Positions 33,401-42,789 are shown, counted from the stretch's first letter. The stretch is 64,000 nt of DNA from Rhynchopus sp. YZ270_cl-10 (GCA_964035575.1 OZ037909.1:186001-250000); one strand, 5' to 3'. The notes: generated by a model not told the origin, from the letters alone. Numbers and translations: made by a program.

Positions 33401-33615
33401 AAAGTTGATATTGCGAGCGCCTAGACGCATGCACTGAATCATGAAAAAATGGGGGGGGGGAGAAGAAGGGGGAGAGGAGGGGAAGGGAGAGGGGGAAAAA
33501 GAGAGAGAGACCAATCAGGTTAACCAAAAGCCTCTCGACTATTTAGTCAATCTACAAAAAAAAAAGGGTTGTATGTTTGACACATTGTTTGTGTGGTGGC
33601 ATTTTATTTTTATTT

Positions 33616-33669
33616 TGAAAAATTGATGACGTGTAGACACCTCGCTTTTTTCTCGTGTGAACTCCACGC
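33616..33669 (+). repeat. Hairpin module H3 (diverged)
   Basis: GACGTGTAGACACCTCGC, a T-rich loop, then GTGTGAACTCCACGC; GCGTGGAG mirrors GACGTGTAG. Confidence 0.5.
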
Positions 33670-34087
33670 AACAATTTTTTGGGCCATCTTCGCAATACGA
33701 AGAAAGCCTTTTTTGTTACCAATGGTGCAGGAAAAATATTCGTAAAAATGTTCGACCGTAAAAAAAAAGGTCGAACTTCCAGAAAAATCCTGAAAAGGTC
33801 GAACATTAGTCAATGATTTGTACGAATACGAGAAAAAAAAAACACACAGAATGCGATTATCTGAGTGATTTTCACTATTTTCCTGCAAAAATAAAAATGG
33901 ATCGGTAAGCTGGTCAAATGCCTGTAACGTTTAGTTTAAAAGAAAGGAACAGAATAAAGGGGGATTTGTACGATCCGCAGTCTCATGTGTTTAGTCATCT
34001 AAAAAAAAAATGAAAACAGTACATGAAAAGACGGACCCAGCAAATATTTCGGGTTTAAATAGAAAGTAAACAAAAGAAAAATTTGAC

Positions 34088-34215
34088 TTGAAATACAAAA
34101 CCCCCCTAGGCAGTGTACCTTGGTACAATGACCGGCTGTACCGGTTGTACCAAGTGCACCGGGGGGGTGGACCTCAACCATGCAGTCCTACATCCATTTC
34201 GAGGTTCACATCTGG
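34088..34215 (+). repeat. Module H4 (full length)
   Basis: TTGAAATACAAAACCCC, GCAGTGTACCTTGGTAC, ATGACCGGCTGTACC, then GTGGACCTCAACCATG, CAGTCCTACATCCATTTCG and TTCACATCTG. The full-length copy at 39837 has the same order of blocks. Confidence 0.75.
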
Positions 34216-34232
34216 TATAAAAAAAAATTACA

Positions 34233-34261
34233 GATGAATATGCCACGCCTGCATACACATC
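34233..34261 (+). repeat. Hairpin module H2 with changed stem
   Basis: GATGAATATGCCACGCC, then TGCATACACATC: TATGC pairs with GCATA, and GATG with CATC. Confidence 0.65.
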
Positions 34262-34437
34262 ACATCATTCCCACAAAAACAAAATACATAGGTGGGGTTG
34301 AGTCTTTTTTAAAAAGTATGGTTTAGCCTTCCCCCCCCCCCTTCCCTTCCCTCAATAACAATTTAAAAAAGAAAACACTTTTTTGAACAGTGTTTTCTTT
34401 TCTTTTTCTTTAAAAAAAAACTGCTTTTTATTTTATT

Positions 34438-35112
34438 TCATTTCTGCACCATTTCCGCCTCACGAACCGTTTCCCACCAGAGCCGTGCTAGCATCCGCTT
34501 CAATTTGTCTTTTTTCTCTTTCTCCCAGACCTCCTTTTCTGACGGCGTCTCGGGTGTTTCGACGTCGCGAGGAGGGGTCGGCTGGGGAGGTTTCGCGAGG
34601 GTGAGGAAACAGGTTGCGGCGAAGGCAAGCAGACCCACCACTGCGAAGGACGCAAAACTGATGAAGGTGACCTGCTCGCTTGTTGCCCAGGGGAGATGGA
34701 GAGCGGCGAGCACCACGCATGCTTCAAGCACCACGAAGACCGCCAGCGCCGACAGCACCACCTGAGTGAAGGAGGGACGCGCGGAGTCGCTCTCTCGTTC
34801 CCGTTTTCTTTCCTCATGCAATGACATATGCTGCCCAATCGCCTGCCTCAACGCCTGCCTAGGCGGCAACAACGGCAACGGCGCCACAATCAACACACAA
34901 TCCTCTCCATTATCCCTCTGCCCCGCCAGCTTCGCAAACGACAACTCCACAGGCTCCCCCAACACCGGCTCGCCGCAAGACGCAATCTGCCCACCCCTCA
35001 GCATCCTAGGCGGCACCCTCAACCCTTCATGCCCAGGAAACGATGGACCACCAACCGGAATCCCCATCACCTCCGGAATATTTAAACCAAACTCGGGAGG
35101 GCATTTTTCCAT
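34438..35112 (-). CDS. Unrecognised protein with two C-terminal TM segments
   Basis: Predicted membrane protein of 224 aa. I chose ATG 35112 (MEKCPPEFGLNIPEVMG) because the frame upstream is low-complexity Pro/Phe sequence. Residues 1-95 are a Pro/Gly-rich globular part (GGPSFPGHEGLRVPPRML) ending in VLIVAPLPLLPP. A charged stretch follows (HEERKRERESDSARP, about 99-113). Two hydrophobic helices span about 116-138 and 147-172, and the tail is Pro-rich and then basic/acidic (SEKEVWEKEKKDKLKRMLA). The codon composition is GC-rich like the neighbouring genes. No family is recognised. It lies 282 bp from the stop codon of the exonuclease gene and is transcribed in the same direction. Confidence 0.65.
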   Translation of the reverse strand: MEKCPPEFGLNIPEVMGIPVGGPSFPGHEGLRVPPRMLRGGQIASCGEPVLGEPVELSFAKLAGQRDNGEDCVLIVAPLPLLPPRQALRQAIGQHMSLHEERKRERESDSARPSFTQVVLSALAVFVVLEACVVLAALHLPWATSEQVTFISFASFAVVGLLAFAATCFLTLAKPPQPTPPRDVETPETPSEKEVWEKEKKDKLKRMLARLWWETVREAEMVQK

Positions 35113-35394
35113 TAAATGGGGGAAGGGGAAGGGGAAGGGAGGGGCTAAACTAGGGTTTCCCCTATAGGGAGCGGGAAAAAACTGGGGGAAAAAAAAAGTT
35201 GGCAGATTGGGGGAAGTTCGCAAAAGAAAGGGTGGTGTGTGGTGTGTGGGTGGGGTTACCTGAAGCATAGAATGAGAGGTGTGTAGATGCTGTCGAATTT
35301 TTTTTTTTAAAAAAGCACTTTTTTTTTCTTGCCACATGATTATATTTTCGGAATTTTTCTTTTTTTCTTTTTCGTTCTTTCTGACATTCCCACC

Positions 35395-37239
35395 CTATTC
35401 TTCCTTACCATTTGCCCCTGGTTTGACTCCCAAGAAAGCAATACCATGCCGGTTCTGGTCCCATCTGTCGAGGAAGCGCTCAGTCTCCTCACCCTCAACC
35501 TCCTTCAGCCCTGTTGTCTGTCCCGACATGATGATGAACACTGTGTTTTTCGCTGCCTGCTCCCAGGTTTCTTTGAGCGAGGCGTCGAGCGTGCTGAGCA
35601 CGGTTTTGAGGGTTTCGTTGTCCGGGTCTTCCTGGGCTTCCCCTTCTTCTGCCCAGGCGGTGGTTTCGAGGATGGTACGAAGCATATGACAGTGGAGGAA
35701 CGATAGCGCGAATTTCCCTTCAGTTTTTACCGCCTTTTTGAGTTTTTTGAAGCCTTCCTGGTCCGATGCGATCGGGATAACGTCCGCGCGCGACTCTCTC
35801 GAAGGGATGCTGTGCACTGTGTCGGGCGATTCCAGCACCATACTCCGCCCCTCCACATGCTTTAACATAGCCTCACACCGCTTCTTAGAGGGCACACCAA
35901 AGTTCTCCCCCTTCTCCAACTTCAATACCACCAGATCCATCGCCGCCTTCGCGTCCTCCACACTACAATGCCCTATGCCATGCGCAGAGTCTCCGGTCAC
36001 CCTGCCTTCTTGTTTCTGTTCATGCCCACCCATACCCTGAACGCTCCGCTTCAGATATTTTGTCGAAAGAAAACGGAGAGAGTTCTTGAGGGGCAGGCCC
36101 TGGGGATGAGGATACAGAATGGTCGTGTCGCAGATGTTGGTATGCAGAATTTTGAGCGCTTTTAAGTCGTTTTCCAAGGAGTGTCCCATGAGGATCGTCT
36201 CCTCGAAGAACAGCGTTTTGAGAAGGTGCTGCTGCACATCCTCCAACCGTGTTGTCACATCGTGCAACATCGTCGCGGTAATCCCACTGTACTGCGTCAG
36301 ATAGTCAACAATCTCATTCTCTGGCACCACCAGCTGATCATAGACCAATTTCCCTTCCCAATCGATGATCGAAATTCGGGTCAGTTCGTGGGTTTTGGTT
36401 GTCAGACACATTTCGCAGTCCAAGGCGTATAGCCTCTTCTCTGCCGGAAGCGGTGTCGCAGACGGCTTTGTCTCCACAAACCCTTCTGTGCACTCGACGG
36501 TGAACCCTGCCTCAATGAGCGTCTCTAGTGGTGTGATGTAATGAGAGGTGATCAGGTCGACTGCAGCCTGGGGTGCAATCGTGGGAATCGGGGTGGGTTC
36601 ACCACGGCGGCCTACGACGGAAGCCATTGATGCGATGGCGGTGGGTTTGTCTGCAGCGTTCATCTCGCGAAGAACATCCAGAGCTGCGCCAATTGAGTTA
36701 GAAAAGCCTTGACCCTGCCCCTGTGGACGCTTACGGTAGATGTCTCTGCTGAAGAATTCTTGCAAAAAGGAGTTCGGTTTGACGTCGTGCTTGGGGGTGA
36801 GCAGGCGGGTGCCGACCTGCTGTCCGATGAAGTTGCTGAGAAACGGCATTTCCTCACGGAATTCGCAAAAGAGTGTCTCAGAGAGGGAGTCTAAGACAAC
36901 GACCACAACCTGCCGGACAGCGGATTTGTTCTTCACAAAGATCCATTTCGGCATGTCCCCCTCGCGTCCTACGAGCCACAGAACCAGGCCCTGCAAATCC
37001 TTCAGCGAGACCTTCGCCTTCTTCTCGTCAAGAAGCTTGAGGTGCAGTTCCGCCAGCTCCTCGCACTCCTCCACCACCATTGCGTTGCGCGGTGCGGGTG
37101 TGGGTGCAGCAGGAGGAGGCTCGGTGCGGGCGCGCTTGGGTGCACCCTCGGCACTGTTTGCGTGTGCCTTACGCTTTCTCTTCTTCACACCCATCGCCGC
37201 AGCCATTTGCTTAACACTAACATCAGCATCTTCGTCCAT
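35395..37239 (-). CDS. Rex1/REXO-type 3'-5' RNA exonuclease (DEDDh)
   Basis: Predicted nuclear RNA 3'-5' exonuclease of 614 aa, related to yeast Rex1 and animal REXO1/REXO5, which trim 3' ends of 5S rRNA, tRNA and other small RNAs. The exonuclease domain spans about 268-445: YALDCEMC carries Asp274 and Glu276, GHSLENDLKALK carries Asp358, and GHCSVEDAKAAMDLV supplies the catalytic His424 and Asp429. An insert rich in Gly/His/Gln (about 400-423) precedes the last motif. The N-terminus has basic clusters (KKRKRK at 19-24, PKRAR at 34-38) that look like nuclear localisation signals. Residues 55-260 and 450-614 are not recognised in detail. ATG at 37239 opens the frame; no intron is needed. All catalytic residues are present, so it is probably active. 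Confidence 0.9.
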   Translation of the reverse strand: MDEDADVSVKQMAAAMGVKKRKRKAHANSAEGAPKRARTEPPPAAPTPAPRNAMVVEECEELAELHLKLLDEKKAKVSLKDLQGLVLWLVGREGDMPKWIFVKNKSAVRQVVVVVLDSLSETLFCEFREEMPFLSNFIGQQVGTRLLTPKHDVKPNSFLQEFFSRDIYRKRPQGQGQGFSNSIGAALDVLREMNAADKPTAIASMASVVGRRGEPTPIPTIAPQAAVDLITSHYITPLETLIEAGFTVECTEGFVETKPSATPLPAEKRLYALDCEMCLTTKTHELTRISIIDWEGKLVYDQLVVPENEIVDYLTQYSGITATMLHDVTTRLEDVQQHLLKTLFFEETILMGHSLENDLKALKILHTNICDTTILYPHPQGLPLKNSLRFLSTKYLKRSVQGMGGHEQKQEGRVTGDSAHGIGHCSVEDAKAAMDLVVLKLEKGENFGVPSKKRCEAMLKHVEGRSMVLESPDTVHSIPSRESRADVIPIASDQEGFKKLKKAVKTEGKFALSFLHCHMLRTILETTAWAEEGEAQEDPDNETLKTVLSTLDASLKETWEQAAKNTVFIIMSGQTTGLKEVEGEETERFLDRWDQNRHGIAFLGVKPGANGKEE

Positions 37240-38122
37240 TTTCTTTGTGACCTAAATATGGGGTGAAGTGTGAAAGAAATTGGAAAGTTAAGATGATCCT
37301 GGGTGAGTAGAAAAGCAGTGATCTTCTCTTCCATTGAAATACAGTAAATGGTGTGGCTGCATGGGGGAGGCGGAAAAAGTGCGAATCAGCCCCCTTCAGC
37401 CACACTAGTAAATGATACTAAATCAGAAAATAAACAATAACTATTCGGAGGGAGGGAAATGGGGTCATTAAGGAGTACTTTTGTTAGTCATTTTCCTTCA
37501 AAAAAAGAAATCTTCAAAAAATAACTCAAAAAGATGAATGTGTCTCTCGTGTGCACATCACATCTTGAAATATGTGCGCAAATAGTGTGCAATGCTGATC
37601 AGCCTTTTGGGGAAAGAAAAGAGTGATGGGATGGGATATGAAGCGAAAAAGAGGGAAAGGCTGGTTGGCGCATACAAAAAGGGTGAGGTTGAGGGTGCAA
37701 AATTGCAGACCAAAGAAAAAGAAAAAGCGGGGAAAAAATAAAACTGACCCTTTTTTTAATTGCTTTACCACACTACAATGTGTCCGTGTGATCGCAAGAG
37801 TGTGGGAGAGTTTTGTTGCACCAGGATGAGTCCAACAAGAATAATAAAAGACAAAACAACATGCAGAGAAATTCCACACGTTTTTTTTCCCTTCCTCATC
37901 CTCAGTTTGAATACTACTTCGCCCTTCAGTTTTTTCCCCCTCCGCACTCGAAAATAAAAACGTTTTTCATCCCCCCTCCTTCCCCCCAGACACATTCTTT
38001 TTTGATGAAAAAAAAAAAAACAAAAAAAAACACACAAATTGAATCGAAGCACGCGAGAAAATTGAACGCAACAAGAAGCGTTCCCCGATAACTACCCCTC
38101 CCCGCTGCACCGAAGCAGCACT
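37240..38122. other. Spacer between the exonuclease and C2/PX genes
   Basis: AT-rich with purine-rich runs. It holds one H2 hairpin module at 37533 and otherwise no feature I can support. Confidence 0.5.
37533..37559 (+). repeat. Hairpin module H2
   Basis: GATGAATGTGTCTCTC, then GTGTGCACATC; TGTG pairs with CACA. Confidence 0.6.
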
Positions 38123-39744
38123 TCAGACCTTGGCCCCGAACTGAAGGAAGCCGAGGAGCGGAGCGCGCAAGGGGCGCCCACGGGATTTGTTGGCCTGTTC
38201 AAGCATCTTGCTGAGCCACTCCTCCAGCTCCCGGCGGCGTGCGTTGAGAGCCTCGCCGGACACACCAAAGGTGAGCTTTGTGGGAAAGCCTTTTACGGAC
38301 ATCGTGGAGTCAATGCGATCGAGACGATCACGCAGGTTCGAGAAGCTGTAGAGGTGTAGTGTGTTTTTCCAAGGAGATTAGTAGCGAAGTAAATTAGATT
38401 CATATACTTTCAGTTCACAGAATCGAAAGTATTTGAGAGGGTCAACACATGCACCCTTTCTTTTTGTTTTGGTGGTTTTAGAATGAAGTAAAAAAAAGCA
38501 CGAAAATAGACATACTCTGAAAACCTATGCCACACAACGAACGTAACCTCCTCCTCTGTGTGCCCATCGCTGCCGTCCTCCTTCGGCGGGAAGAGCTTTG
38601 TGTGCACCTCATAGTACGTGGCACCGTCCTTCTTCTTCTCCTGCTTGGGGATGAGCATGCTGCTGATGTGCAGCGACGTCGCCTTCTTCAACACGACGTC
38701 CTTCCCAAGCACCACGCTGGACGCAACCTTCGCGAAGTTCTGTGGCAGCATTGCTGTATACATCTGCGGCAGATAAAACCCAAGCGGGAAGTACGTGAAC
38801 ATATACACCCACGCCGCAAGGAGCAGATGGTGCACCGGAAACGCAAGCAGCACGCAGAACACCACAACGCCAAGCAACCCGCCGAGAATCGTTGTCGACA
38901 TGTCTTGGTTCTCCCAGTTAAACATCTCGAACGTCGCGTCTGCCGCATCGTTCGTCATCTTCAGATAATTCTGTGTATATTTAAGGGTCTCATGAATCCA
39001 GTTCATTGTCCCCAAAAAGCCTAGCGCGCCTGCAGCTTTCTCTTCTTCATGCTCTCCTGCGAATTTTTTGAGAAAATTCAATATCATGACAACACTGAGC
39101 GATGCCGGGAACACGACGTGCATCAAATTGAAATAAAACGCGTACACCCCGACACTGAGCACACAGGCACTCTCATAGGGACGCTTCCAGTACCAGAGGT
39201 CGAGCAGCCAGAAGAGCGGGATAAGTGCGTTCATGCCGTGCGCTGAGATGCGACCGATTTCGTATTGGAGCTGCCCTTGGGAGTACTTCTCTGGGGGTAC
39301 GGGGACGATGTTGTCGTCCGTCGCCTCGAAGAGATGCGTGAACGCGGAGTACGTGAACCGCCACTCAATGCGGACCTCTGCCACACAAGTCTTCGCAGAG
39401 TCCAGGAAAGGCACCCAGAGGTCCTCGCCGTTCCCGTTCTTCATATTAAGCGCCGCAGACGCAAGCTTCGTACTACTCAGAATCCCTCCCAACCCCACCA
39501 CAGCCCCCGTGATGCTGTCCTTCTCGTGCAACGTGAAGGTCACCTCAGCCTCGCTCTCCTGCATCTTCCACACGCTAATGTGCTCCCAAGAAGGGGAAGG
39601 CCCCCGGGACGCCTCTGTCTTGCACCCATCCCCTTGCTTTGCGCCTGTCCCCTTCGGGCAGTTCAACTCCAAGTACACATTTCCGTTCACGCCCCGACCT
39701 TTAGCCTGCTTCACCCGAACACTCAACCATCCAGAGCCAGCCAT
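38123..39744 (-). CDS. C2 - MCTP-like membrane region - PX domain protein
   Basis: Predicted membrane-anchored lipid-binding protein of 483 aa. Exons are 39744-38516 and 38345-38123; the 170-nt intron starts GTATGT and ends CCTCTACAG, and it holds an H5 hairpin. ATG 39744 begins the C2 domain (WLSVRVKQAKGRGVNGNVY; about 5-130). Two hydrophobic hairpins follow (about 171-225 and 284-326). The first contains WYWKRPYES and resembles the C-terminal membrane region of MCTP proteins. A PX domain starts near 358 and is completed only by splicing: HRFSD|FSNLRDRLDRI, then GFPTKLTFG and ARRRELEEWLSKML. PX domains bind phosphoinositides, and MCTPs tether ER to other membranes, so a contact-site role is likely. 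Most Ca2+-ligand Asp residues of C2 are not evident. I know no standard family with this domain order. Confidence 0.85.
38399..38442 (+). repeat. Hairpin module H5 inside the C2/PX intron
   Basis: CATATACTTTCAGTTCACAG, then AATCGAAAGTATTTGAG: ATACTTTC pairs perfectly with GAAAGTAT. The copy at 41632-41680 is nearly identical. Confidence 0.75.
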
Positions 39745-39836
39745 AATAAAGGGGGTAGGTCGGGGGGGAAAATGGTGAGTGGGGGGTGTGTGATGCTGTG
39801 GAGGAAATTGAGATGAACAAAAAAAAGTAGAGTTAA

Positions 39837-39950
39837 AAAATACAAAAGCCCTCTCGTGAACAGTGTACCTTGGTACAAATGACCGGCTGTACCGTGGGGT
39901 GGACACCCCAACCATGCAGTCCTACAATCCATTTCGTGGTTTACATCTGA
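39837..39950 (+). repeat. Module H4 (full length) upstream of the C2/PX gene
   Basis: AAATACAAAAGCCCTCTC, CAGTGTACCTTGGTAC, ATGACCGGCTGTACCG, GTGGACACCCCAACCATG, CAGTCCTACAATCCATTTCG, TTTACATCTGA; the same blocks as 34088-34215. Confidence 0.75.
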
Positions 39951-39987
39951 AAAAAAAGCAGGTGGTTATGGTACAAAATGGGTTTTC

Positions 39988-40037
39988 CAAAAACTTGGTT
40001 GTATTAGTGTAGACTACCTAGGATTAGCTCCATAACT
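39988..40037 (+). repeat. Module H3
   Basis: AAAACTTGGTTGTATTAGTG, TAGACTACCTAGGATTAG, CTCCATAACTGG; the closing stem is weaker than in other copies. Confidence 0.6.
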
Positions 40038-40166
40038 GGGGGGTTTTCACTTTGAAAAGGGTCTTTGCCAGACTGTGTCATTCTTCTTCGCGCAGGGTGA
40101 TGATAATGATGTAAAATGGAGGGTGCGGGGGATCTCTTTTGGGCAAATAATACGGAGAAAAACATG

Positions 40167-40200
40167 GATGTGTGTGCCTCATAGGCATACAATACACATC
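40167..40200 (+). repeat. Hairpin module H2 with extended stem
   Basis: TGTGTGCCT pairs with AGGCATACA around CAT, and GATGTGT with ACACATC, the longest stem of the family. Confidence 0.65.
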
Positions 40201-40436
40201 GAAGAAAAGAAAAGAAAACACAACAAAGCCTGCCCCACTCTGGGATGTGCCTCAACAACAAGTAGAGGGGGTTTTGATGGCTTTTGTTTCTTTTGTGCCC
40301 TGTTTTTTGTGTTTCGTGGTTTTCGTTCGGGAGACCGCGCCGTGGGGGTCTGTGTGTGAAATCAGTGATGCGGTTTTGAGCGCAAGGGATATTGTCCAAA
40401 CGGAGCGTTCTGTAGAGTAGTTGTGTTGGCTTTTGA

Positions 40437-41440
40437 TCACTTCCAGTGGCCGCACGTTCTGCATTTTGTATTTGTTTTGAAGTTTGTTGTACGGCAGTTT
40501 GCACAGGGCCAGCTGCGGTCGATGTCGGTTGGGTTAAATTCGTTTCTATGCGTACGGCCCTGTGGTGTTTGTGTGTTGATAAAATCGCAAAAATCTCTTC
40601 GCGAGGAAACGATGGAAAGGATGTGCACACTATTTTCATTCGTTTCAACACCAAAAGAAAAATATCTGACTCAAAAAAAAGACGACAAAAAAATACCTCT
40701 TGACATCTGGGACACTGCTCCCCCTTCACCACCTCCCTGCACGGCTTGCAGACCCAGTCCTGATCGAGTAGGACTCCCGGCAGGCTCTTTACGTATGATG
40801 CCCTGCAGTTCCAGCAGGGCTTCATTGAGGGGAGGTTCCTGGAGGTGGCGAGGGGGCCGTACTTTTTGGGGTCTTTGGTGATTTTGATCGGGATGCGGTT
40901 GTGGGCGAGACATTTGCTGCAAACCCAATGCTCTCTCTCGGAGGGGAGCACTTCGCGTTTATAGCTACAGCGTTCGCAGTCTTTGAGCTCTTTAGGGTTT
41001 GTGTAGCTGCAGCCTCCGCAGACCCAGAAACGTCTGTAGAAGTTCTCCTGCGTCAAGCCATCGGATGCACGCAGCCACGCCTTGTCTGCTTCTGTTAGGA
41101 CATCAGGTTCGGGTGTGTCGTTCGCCAGACTCTCCTGCGCCTGTCTCATATTGATATACCCTGCGGCAAGCTGCTTATGCATCACCATGCCATCAGAAGC
41201 ACGTCCATCTCCACTGTCAAACTGATGCCGCTCCACCACCCCATCGACAAACCCGACATGCCCTATCGCGTCCTGGCCGTGCCGATGGTACTCCGTCGAC
41301 ACAAACGCAGTCGGGTCGGCGTCGGGCAGCACGAAGGTCTCTGGTGCCTCGTCGGGGGGGTCGTTTGCGATGCTACGTCGTGAGGGTTTGGTTCGGTGGC
41401 GGGTTGCGAAGCGGGTGAGGGGGATGCGCAGGATGTTCAT
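40437..41440 (-). CDS. Four-finger RanBP2-type zinc-finger protein, possible organelle presequence
   Basis: Predicted RNA- or protein-binding zinc-finger protein of 288 aa. Exons are 41440-40697 and 40559-40437; the 137-nt intron starts GTATTT and ends ACACCACAG. Four W-x-C-x2-C...C-x2-C fingers are visible: FWVCGGCSYTNPKELKDCERC (Cys 141/144/155/158), HWVCSKC...PCWNC (174/177/209/212, with a long loop), DWVCKPC...CPRC (231/234/243/246) and, only after splicing, SWPCANCRTTNF...KCRTC (267/270/281/284). ATG 41440 gives MNILRIPLTRFATRHRTKPS, Arg-rich and without acidic residues up to 27, resembling a mitochondrial-type targeting signal. Residues 30-130 are unrecognised. RanBP2-type fingers often bind single-stranded RNA, for example in trypanosome mitochondria. 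Import into a mitochondrion-related organelle is inference. Confidence 0.85.
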
Positions 41441-41631
41441 CGTGAAGGGGGAGGGAGGGAGGGAGGGGGAGGGGTGTGGCTGGGAGAGAAGTATTGTAGG
41501 GTGTGAAGGGGGGTGGATGTGGTGTTTATAGGTTTTGTGAACCACCAAGTCGTGACTCATGACAAAGCTGGAGATGGGAACTTTGTGAGAAGTTTTTTTC
41601 CGGTAGGTTTCATGAACACAATTTTATTAAA

Positions 41632-41680
41632 TTCATATACTTTGAGTTCACAGAATTGAAAGTATTTGAGAGGGTCGATA
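41632..41680 (+). repeat. Hairpin module H5
   Basis: CATATACTTTGAGTTCACAG, then AATTGAAAGTATTTGAGAGG. About 95% like the copy in the C2/PX intron, including the tail GAGAGGGTC. Confidence 0.75.
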
Positions 41681-41749
41681 GATGCACACAATTTTATGAA
41701 ATTTTTTGGCTGAAGAACAACGGAGTACCTCGCCTTAACACAATATCTT

Positions 41750-42263
41750 GGGGTGGCCCGGGGTCACGGCGTTTTTTTTTTTCAAAAATAAAAAAAATAA
41801 AAAAAAAAAATCACAAAAAATCACGAAAAAATAATAGAAAATAATCACGGCAATCAAAAAAAAAAATCACAAAAAATCACAAAAAATCACAAATAATCAC
41901 AAATAATCACAACAATAAAAAAAAATCACAAATAATCACAAAAAGTCACAAATAATCACGGCAATAAAAAAAAAAATCACAAATAATCACCAAAAATCAC
42001 AACAATAAAAATCACAAAAAATCGCAAATAATCACGGCAATCAAAAAAAAATCGCAAATAATCACAAAAAGTCACAAATAATCACAACAATCAAAAAAAA
42101 AATCACCAAAAATCACAAATCATCACCAAAAATCACAACAATCAAAAAAAAAATCACAAAAAGTCACAAATAATCACAAGATTTTTTGTGATTCTGTTGC
42201 GCCTCTTGTGATTTTCTCCGAAAAAAAAGAACACAATTTCAGCCGCGCCCACGGGCCACCCCA
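41750..42263. mobile_element. TIR element filled with an AATCAC minisatellite
   Basis: GGGGTGGCCCG and its inverse bound 514 bp, flanked by ATATCT on both sides (41743-41748 and 42264-42269). The interior (41780-42185) is an irregular tandem array of AATCACAAA / AATAATCAC units with A-runs. No gene. Confidence 0.7.
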
Positions 42264-42698
42264 TATCTGTGTCTTTTATCGATATCTGAAGAGCCAAAGG
42301 GGTACGTCTTCGAAAGTTTTGCAAGGGGAGGGAGGTGGTTTCAAACTCTAAAAGAGAAAATAGAGGGGAGGGAGGGGAGGGGGTTTTTTGTTTTATAACT
42401 CTCGGTGTATGTGGGTCACTTCGTGTTGCTTTTGTTTATGTAAAAAATATGTGGATAAAATAAAAGGATAAAATTTACGTCCCTCCCCCCGTCCCTCTCC
42501 CGCTCATGGCACCCCTTTTTTTCCAGAAAGAAAAAAGAGATGGCAGAGGGGAGTCCCAACTGTTCCACTAATGAAGGGTAACTTCTTCTCTGTTGTGGTA
42601 TTTTGTTATAAAAATAGGGGTATTTTTTTTGACGGAAAACGAGGGAAAATTATTTGTAAATGGTGGAAATGAACAAGAGATAATGTTGCAATAATCAT

Positions 42699-42720
42699 TC
42701 TAAGCTTCACATGCTTAGTA
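42699..42720 (+). repeat. Hairpin module H1 (loop variant)
   Basis: CTAAGC pairs with GCTTAG around TTCACAT, the only copy without the usual CTCTCG loop. Confidence 0.55.
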
Positions 42721-42770
42721 GCCGCAAAAAAAAAACTTGAAAAATTGAAGAAAAAAAAAAAAAAAAAAAC

Positions 42771-42789
42771 GAATGTGCCCCCAAGCGCA
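42771..42789 (+). repeat. Hairpin module H2, 5' half, split by an insertion
   Basis: GAATGTGCCCCCAAGCGCA is the left half of an H2 module; its right half (ACACATC) resumes at 43561-43577 after the inserted element. Confidence 0.65.

Larger units (their letters stand above)
20179..34437. other. 14-kb gene-free region packed with hairpin modules
   Basis: No frame here has the GC-rich coding character or recognisable domains of the window's genes. The DNA alternates A/T homopolymers with 30-130-nt structured modules of about ten families, listed separately, almost all in the same orientation. Five MITE or fold-back insertions interrupt it. Further weak H1 copies lie near 24264, 31445, 32026, 33525 and 33970. 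This is either a graveyard of tiny elements or a non-coding RNA region. Confidence 0.6.

Noticed and set aside
40004-40436. C-terminal extension of the zinc-finger protein by read-through of its intron
   Set aside because: Splicing at GTATTT/CCACAG gives a perfect fourth finger and a stop at 40437; the read-through tail is low-quality sequence.
41780-42185. CRISPR-like array of AATCAC units
   Set aside because: Units are short and irregular with no spacers, and the array sits inside a TIR element in a eukaryotic context.
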